Below, piece after piece: positions 15,201-16,694 of a DNA stretch of 16,694 nucleotides. The stretch is from an uncultured Flavobacteriales bacterium (GTDB taxonomy: Bacteria; Bacteroidota; Bacteroidia; Flavobacteriales_D; Sanyastnellaceae): NCBI GenBank assembly GCA_937996585.1, contig CALKUW010000079.1:1-16694 (forward strand), in the 5' to 3' direction. The translations under genes and the position numbers were made by a program. The notes below the pieces were generated by a model that saw only the letters and a list, made by a program, of their open reading frames with translations, ran no database searches and was not told the DNA's origin. Each line of letters starts with the position of its first letter. Position 1 is the first letter of the stretch.

Positions 15201-16295
15201 TGCAACTACGACAGCACGGCCACGGATTACGATCTGGACCTCTGTGACTACAGCTGCTTCGGTTGCACGGATCCCGATGCAGCCAACTACGATCCCGATG
15301 CCACGACGGACGACGAGTCCTGCCAGTACTGCGCATTGGAAATCGACCCGGACTACACGATTGTCGATCTCCTCTGTGCAGGCGACGCCAACGGCAGTAT
15401 TACGATTGAAGGTTCGAGCGGAGGCTTCGGAACGGTGGTGTACGCGCTGGAGGGACAGCCCTTCCAGAACAACCTCGTCTTCGACCAACTCGCGGGTGAT
15501 TCCTACAAGGTCATCGCCATGGACTCTTTGGGCTGCATGGACACCCTCCAGGTGGTCGTGAACGAGCCGGCACCCATCGTGCTGTTGGCGTTCGCCACAG
15601 ATCCGTTGTGCAATGGTGATGAGAACGGCAGCATTTTGGCTACGGCCGAGGGCGGTACCGGCATGATCACCTATGAACTCGCCGGTACTACCAATGCCGA
15701 TGGCAACTTCGAAGGCCTCGATGCTGGTCCATACACCATCACCGCTACCGACGACAACGGCTGTGTCGCTGACATTGATGCTGTGGTGGAAGATCCGGCA
15801 GCCATTGAAATCACCAATGTGACTGCGGAAGACCCGAACGATGGCCTCAACGGTTCCATCTCGGTCGATGTTTCCGGTGGTACGGGTGACCTCAGCACGA
15901 ACTGGGAGGGACCGGGTGGCCCCTACACCGACGAGGACATCAATGGACTGGCCGATGGTACCTACATCTTGACGGTGACGGACGAGAACGGTTGTACGGC
16001 TGAGGAAGTCGTGACCTTGACTGATGTCGGTCTTGCGGAAGTGGTGGGTGACCTTGTCATCAACTTCATGCCGAACCCGACAAACGGCCAGATGGTGATG
16101 GAGCTCGGACAGCCTGTCAATGACGCCATTCTCGAGGTGTTCGACGGAGCCGGTCGTCGCGTCTTCCGTCAGGAAGCATTGAGCATTGGAAGCCGCCTGC
16201 CCCTCGACCTGGGCAACCTGGCTGATGGTGTCTATCAGATCCGCCTGACGGTGGACCAGTCATCCGCTACCCAGCGTGTGATCGTACGCCACTGA
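12219..16295 (+). CDS. large mosaic T9SS-secreted protein: two novel domains, 13 Cys-repeats, FAS1, SprB repeats
   Basis: The 1358-residue product has a signal peptide (MKLKQLFLALCLSPSFLFSQ) and this order: novel domain copy A (about 21-222); Cys-repeats 1-6 (228-429) of the form GCTDxxACNYDxxATxDDGSC; novel domain copy B (about 429-622); Cys-repeat 7 (664-684); a fasciclin FAS1 domain (688-820, with DGDWTVFAPTDGA, LTYHVTGG and GVVHVIDAVIVPP); Cys-repeats 8-13 (824-1035); three SprB-like repeats (about 1040-1115, 1116-1193, 1194-1267); and a T9SS type A sorting domain (1277-1358, FMPNPTNGQ, VFDGAGRRV, DGVYQIRL). Several Cys-repeats are joined by DCDGxCxNDxDxDGxCDE stretches that look like calcium-binding acidic loops. 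FAS1 domains elsewhere mediate cell adhesion. The protein is very rich in Asp, Cys and Gly and has no visible catalytic motif. A secreted or surface-anchored adhesive role is inferred. Confidence 0.9.
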   Translation: MKLKQLFLALCLSPSFLFSQYGLEVETVSENIGPLIGALGVTDLTGYSCYRAYITMANTDDFLSSISGDANNPTYITTTTDFFHAELGAATPNGINSLLFPVYPDLQYDTWVTIGLEGVPNAAAGEAAVATVQASGNQWVTAFDPGGGLPGSSVAIDDPIGGAWYALNGDANGVAGADLEVLAGQFTTTGDLSLQFYTQIFINGVGDNQYEENGELPTFIWPASDVEGCTDETACNYDAAAGIDDGSCTYPTETYLDCDGNCINDADMDGICDELETAGCTDPTACNYNPNASDDDGSCESTSCVGCTDEAACNYDADATIDDGSCDLTSCQGCTDMMACNYDDAATIDDGSCDYSCIGCTDMMACNYDMDATVDSGDCTYPLTDYLDCDGNCLNDSDGDGLCDEEEGCSDPVACNYDPSAEATPADYCLIVDTVAVHTGGALDGMTTYRYYVKCANPADFVSSVSGDVNNPTEVTTTTDFYQNELGGGTPNAISPFMFASFPDLQYDSWVTIGLSSQPVPGDGEAAVSTLQSTANPWLTNFDPGFGNAGSDIVINDAVGGSWFALNGDANGIAVNGPGNNQVLIAQLTTSGDVDGNFYVQIFQNGVGANALFFSFNIGDACIAPDDDCIYPEDLYGEDYFDCDGNCVTDTDMDGVCDEDEVPGCTDTEALNYDENATEEDGTCAYPAASVFDIIADSDVHTVLEDLIIAAGLDSALTFDGDWTVFAPTDGAVAALPDAVVDFVLTNPDFLAAVLTYHVTGGFVTSDMLSDGQMIEMLNGEMATISIGADGVFIDDAEIIVVDLIAENGVVHVIDAVIVPPIAGCTNLVSCNYNPLASEDDGSCESESCAGCLNETACNYDSTATISDASSCTFPIDLYDVDYVDCLGECLSDIDGDGICDEAELDGCIYEDACNYDPNATEDDGSCDYLSCAGCMDDMACNYDSTATIDDGCLYPVDLYGTPNVDCDGVCLNDSDGDEICDEDEIPGCLDPTACNYDSTATDYDLDLCDYSCFGCTDPDAANYDPDATTDDESCQYCALEIDPDYTIVDLLCAGDANGSITIEGSSGGFGTVVYALEGQPFQNNLVFDQLAGDSYKVIAMDSLGCMDTLQVVVNEPAPIVLLAFATDPLCNGDENGSILATAEGGTGMITYELAGTTNADGNFEGLDAGPYTITATDDNGCVADIDAVVEDPAAIEITNVTAEDPNDGLNGSISVDVSGGTGDLSTNWEGPGGPYTDEDINGLADGTYILTVTDENGCTAEEVVTLTDVGLAEVVGDLVINFMPNPTNGQMVMELGQPVNDAILEVFDGAGRRVFRQEALSIGSRLPLDLGNLADGVYQIRLTVDQSSATQRVIVRH
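12279..12884 (+). other. uncharacterised exported domain, copy 2 (domain A of the mosaic protein)
   Basis: Residues 21-222. Landmarks are CYRAYITMA, SSISGDANNPT, TTTTDFFHAELG, PDLQYDTWVTIG, GEAAVATVQ, AFDPGGG, GGAWYALNGDANG, AGQFTTTG and QIFINGVG. It is clearly homologous to copy 3 downstream and, less closely, to copy 1 in the preceding gene. Confidence 0.75.
12900..13505 (+). repeat. Cys-repeat block 1: six GCTDxxACNYD units
   Basis: Residues 228-429 hold units starting at G228, G279, G306, G333, G359 and G408. Units 1 and 5 are followed by YLDCDGNCxND spacer loops. The sixth unit lacks the DDGSC end and runs directly into domain copy 3 through ADYC. The spacing of about 26 residues between units 2-5 is regular. 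Confidence 0.9.
13503..14084 (+). other. uncharacterised exported domain, copy 3 (domain B of the mosaic protein)
   Basis: Residues 429-622. Landmarks match copy 2 almost one to one: TTYRYYVKCAN, SSVSGDVNNPT, TTTTDFYQNELG, PDLQYDSWVTIG, GEAAVSTLQ, NFDPGFG, GGSWFALNGDANG, AQLTTSG and QIFQNGVG. It lies between Cys-repeat units, which suggests duplication of a domain-plus-repeat module. Confidence 0.75.
14208..14270 (+). repeat. isolated GCTD Cys-repeat between domain copy 3 and FAS1
   Basis: Residues 664-684 (GCTDTEALNYDENATEEDGTC) form a single unit in which the usual ACNYD cysteine is Leu. It is preceded at about 642-659 by an acidic DCDGNCVTDTDMDGVCDE loop. Confidence 0.8.
14280..14678 (+). 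other. fasciclin (FAS1) domain
   Basis: Residues 688-820 show the FAS1 landmarks in order: SVFDIIADSD and a helical VLEDLIIAAGL segment, then H1 motif DWTVFAPTDGAVAALP, then LAAVLTYHVTGG, and the H2-like motif AENGVVHVIDAVIVPP. Length of about 133 residues is normal for the family. Confidence 0.92.
14688..15323 (+). repeat. Cys-repeat block 2: six GC(T/L/I/M)xxxACNYD units
   Basis: Residues 824-1035 hold units starting at G824, G851, G908, G935, G988 and G1015. Two acidic spacer loops of the DCxGxCxxDxDGDxICDE type follow units 2 and 4. The start motif is more variable here (GCTN, GCLN, GCIY, GCMD, GCLD, GCTD) than in block 1. Confidence 0.9.
15336..16019 (+). repeat. three tandem SprB-like repeats
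   Basis: Residues 1040-1267. Units open with LLCAGDANGS, PLCNGDENGS and, lacking the Cys, PNDGLNGS. They close with MDSLGC, TDDNGC and TDENGC. Confidence 0.82.
16047..16292 (+). other. T9SS type A C-terminal sorting domain of the mosaic protein
   Basis: Residues 1277-1358 show FMPNPTNGQMVMEL, VFDGAGRRVF, LGNLADGVYQIRL and a basic end, TQRVIVRH. Confidence 0.88.
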
Positions 16296-16318
16296 CCTCC
16301 GAACCTGCAAGTGATTGG

Positions 16319-16346
16319 AAAACGCCGGCCTTTTGGTCGGCGTTTT
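16319..16346 (+). terminator. hairpin terminator after the mosaic protein gene
   Basis: AAAACGCCGGCC (16319-16330) and GGTCGGCGTTTT (16335-16346) pair over 12 positions with one G-T pair and a TTTT loop. The stem itself ends in TTTT, followed by CATTT, which is a good intrinsic terminator shape. It starts 24 bases after the stop. Confidence 0.85.
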
Positions 16347-16392
16347 CATTTCCAGATGCCGCCGGGATTGCGGAACTTTCATTCCACAGAAC

Positions 16393-16694
16393 ATGACCCA
16401 CTCCATCTACACCCGCCTTCGGAAGCTCGCCGGTAAATTCCGATTGTCCATACCCTTGATCTTCCTGGCCAACATGGTGCCCGTCTGGCTCGGCGCCCAG
16501 GATTGCGCACCGCAATGGACAGCAGGCGTTGACCTGATCAGGGACACCGACACGACGAGCCTGACCATCATCGTGGACACTGCTGCGACCTCTGGATTCG
16601 ATGAAGGTCTCGATGTCTTGTGTGCCGCGGATACGACGGCGGATTTTGCATGTCTGCTTTCGGAAGGAATGGCTTACGAGGTGCTCGCCATTCC
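16393..16694 (+). CDS. exported protein of unknown function (3' part outside the window)
   Basis: An ATG at 16393 opens a frame that stays open for 100 codons to the window end. The product starts MTHSIYTRLRKLAGKFRLSI and continues with a hydrophobic stretch (IPLIFLANMVPVWLGAQ) that ends like a Bacteroidota signal peptide, with cleavage expected near GAQ-DC at residue 36-37. The mature part (CAPQWTAGVDLIRDTDTTSL and on) is Thr-, Asp- and Cys-rich, like the upstream secreted proteins, and is likely another T9SS or surface protein. No domain is recognisable in the visible 65 mature residues. The n-region is longer than usual, and the inner Met at residue 28 lies inside the hydrophobic core, so the first ATG is preferred. 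Confidence 0.7.
   Translation, partial: MTHSIYTRLRKLAGKFRLSIPLIFLANMVPVWLGAQDCAPQWTAGVDLIRDTDTTSLTIIVDTAATSGFDEGLDVLCAADTTADFACLLSEGMAYEVLAI

Noticed and set aside
12900..15323. Regularly spaced short DNA repeats that might be taken for a CRISPR array
   Set aside because: The repeats are in phase with one long reading frame, vary at synonymous positions, and translate to a Cys-rich protein repeat; there are no constant repeats with unique spacers and no cas genes.
1..16694. Defence system, phage, integron or biosynthetic cluster
   Set aside because: No nuclease, transposase, integrase, phage structural or NRPS/PKS-type motif was found in any frame; the accessory content is secreted structural proteins.

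Overview
The window looks like a chromosomal segment of a GC-rich, probably marine member of the Bacteroidota (Flavobacteriales or a close relative). The basis is three large exported proteins in a row ending in type IX secretion system (T9SS) type A C-terminal domains, SprB-type repeats as in gliding adhesins, Cys-rich GCTDxxACNYD repeats that I associate with marine Bacteroidota, and a TAnnTTTG-like promoter element ahead of the HU gene. No phage, transposase, CRISPR or tRNA/rRNA gene was seen, and no stretch longer than 300 bases lacks a gene.

Left part (1-7510): housekeeping and metabolism. A CsaA-like tRNA-binding protein (minus strand, cut by the window start by only a residue or a few) diverges from a 1030-residue methylmalonyl-CoA mutase. 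That mutase joins a degenerate small-subunit-like half to a complete catalytic, B12-binding large subunit in one reading frame. Its stop codon lies 4 bp from the stop of a convergent minus-strand run whose transcription order is HU-family DNA-binding protein, TrmH-type tRNA 2'-O-methyltransferase, MATE transporter and Fmt (methionyl-tRNA formyltransferase). trmH and the MATE gene overlap by 4 bp. A small hotdog-fold thioesterase diverges from HU.

Right part (7672-16694): a same-strand series of cell-surface or secreted protein genes. (1) A 583-residue protein with four tandem E-set/CBM-like beta domains, each closed by a Cys motif. (2) An 816-residue protein with a new-looking ~195-residue N-terminal domain, one GCTD Cys-repeat and six SprB-like repeats. 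(3) A 1358-residue mosaic with two more copies of the same N-terminal domain, 13 GCTD Cys-repeats, several DxDxDG acidic motifs, a fasciclin (FAS1) domain and three SprB-like repeats. (4) The start of a fourth exported protein, cut by the window end. Each of the first three ends in a T9SS sorting domain and is followed by its own strong hairpin, so they look like separately transcribed T9SS cargo genes rather than one operon.

The most interesting signals are the domain shared three times between proteins 2 and 3, the modular Cys-repeat architecture with nucleotide-level repeat conservation, and the fused mutase. All functional statements rest on motifs read by eye; no database search was possible.
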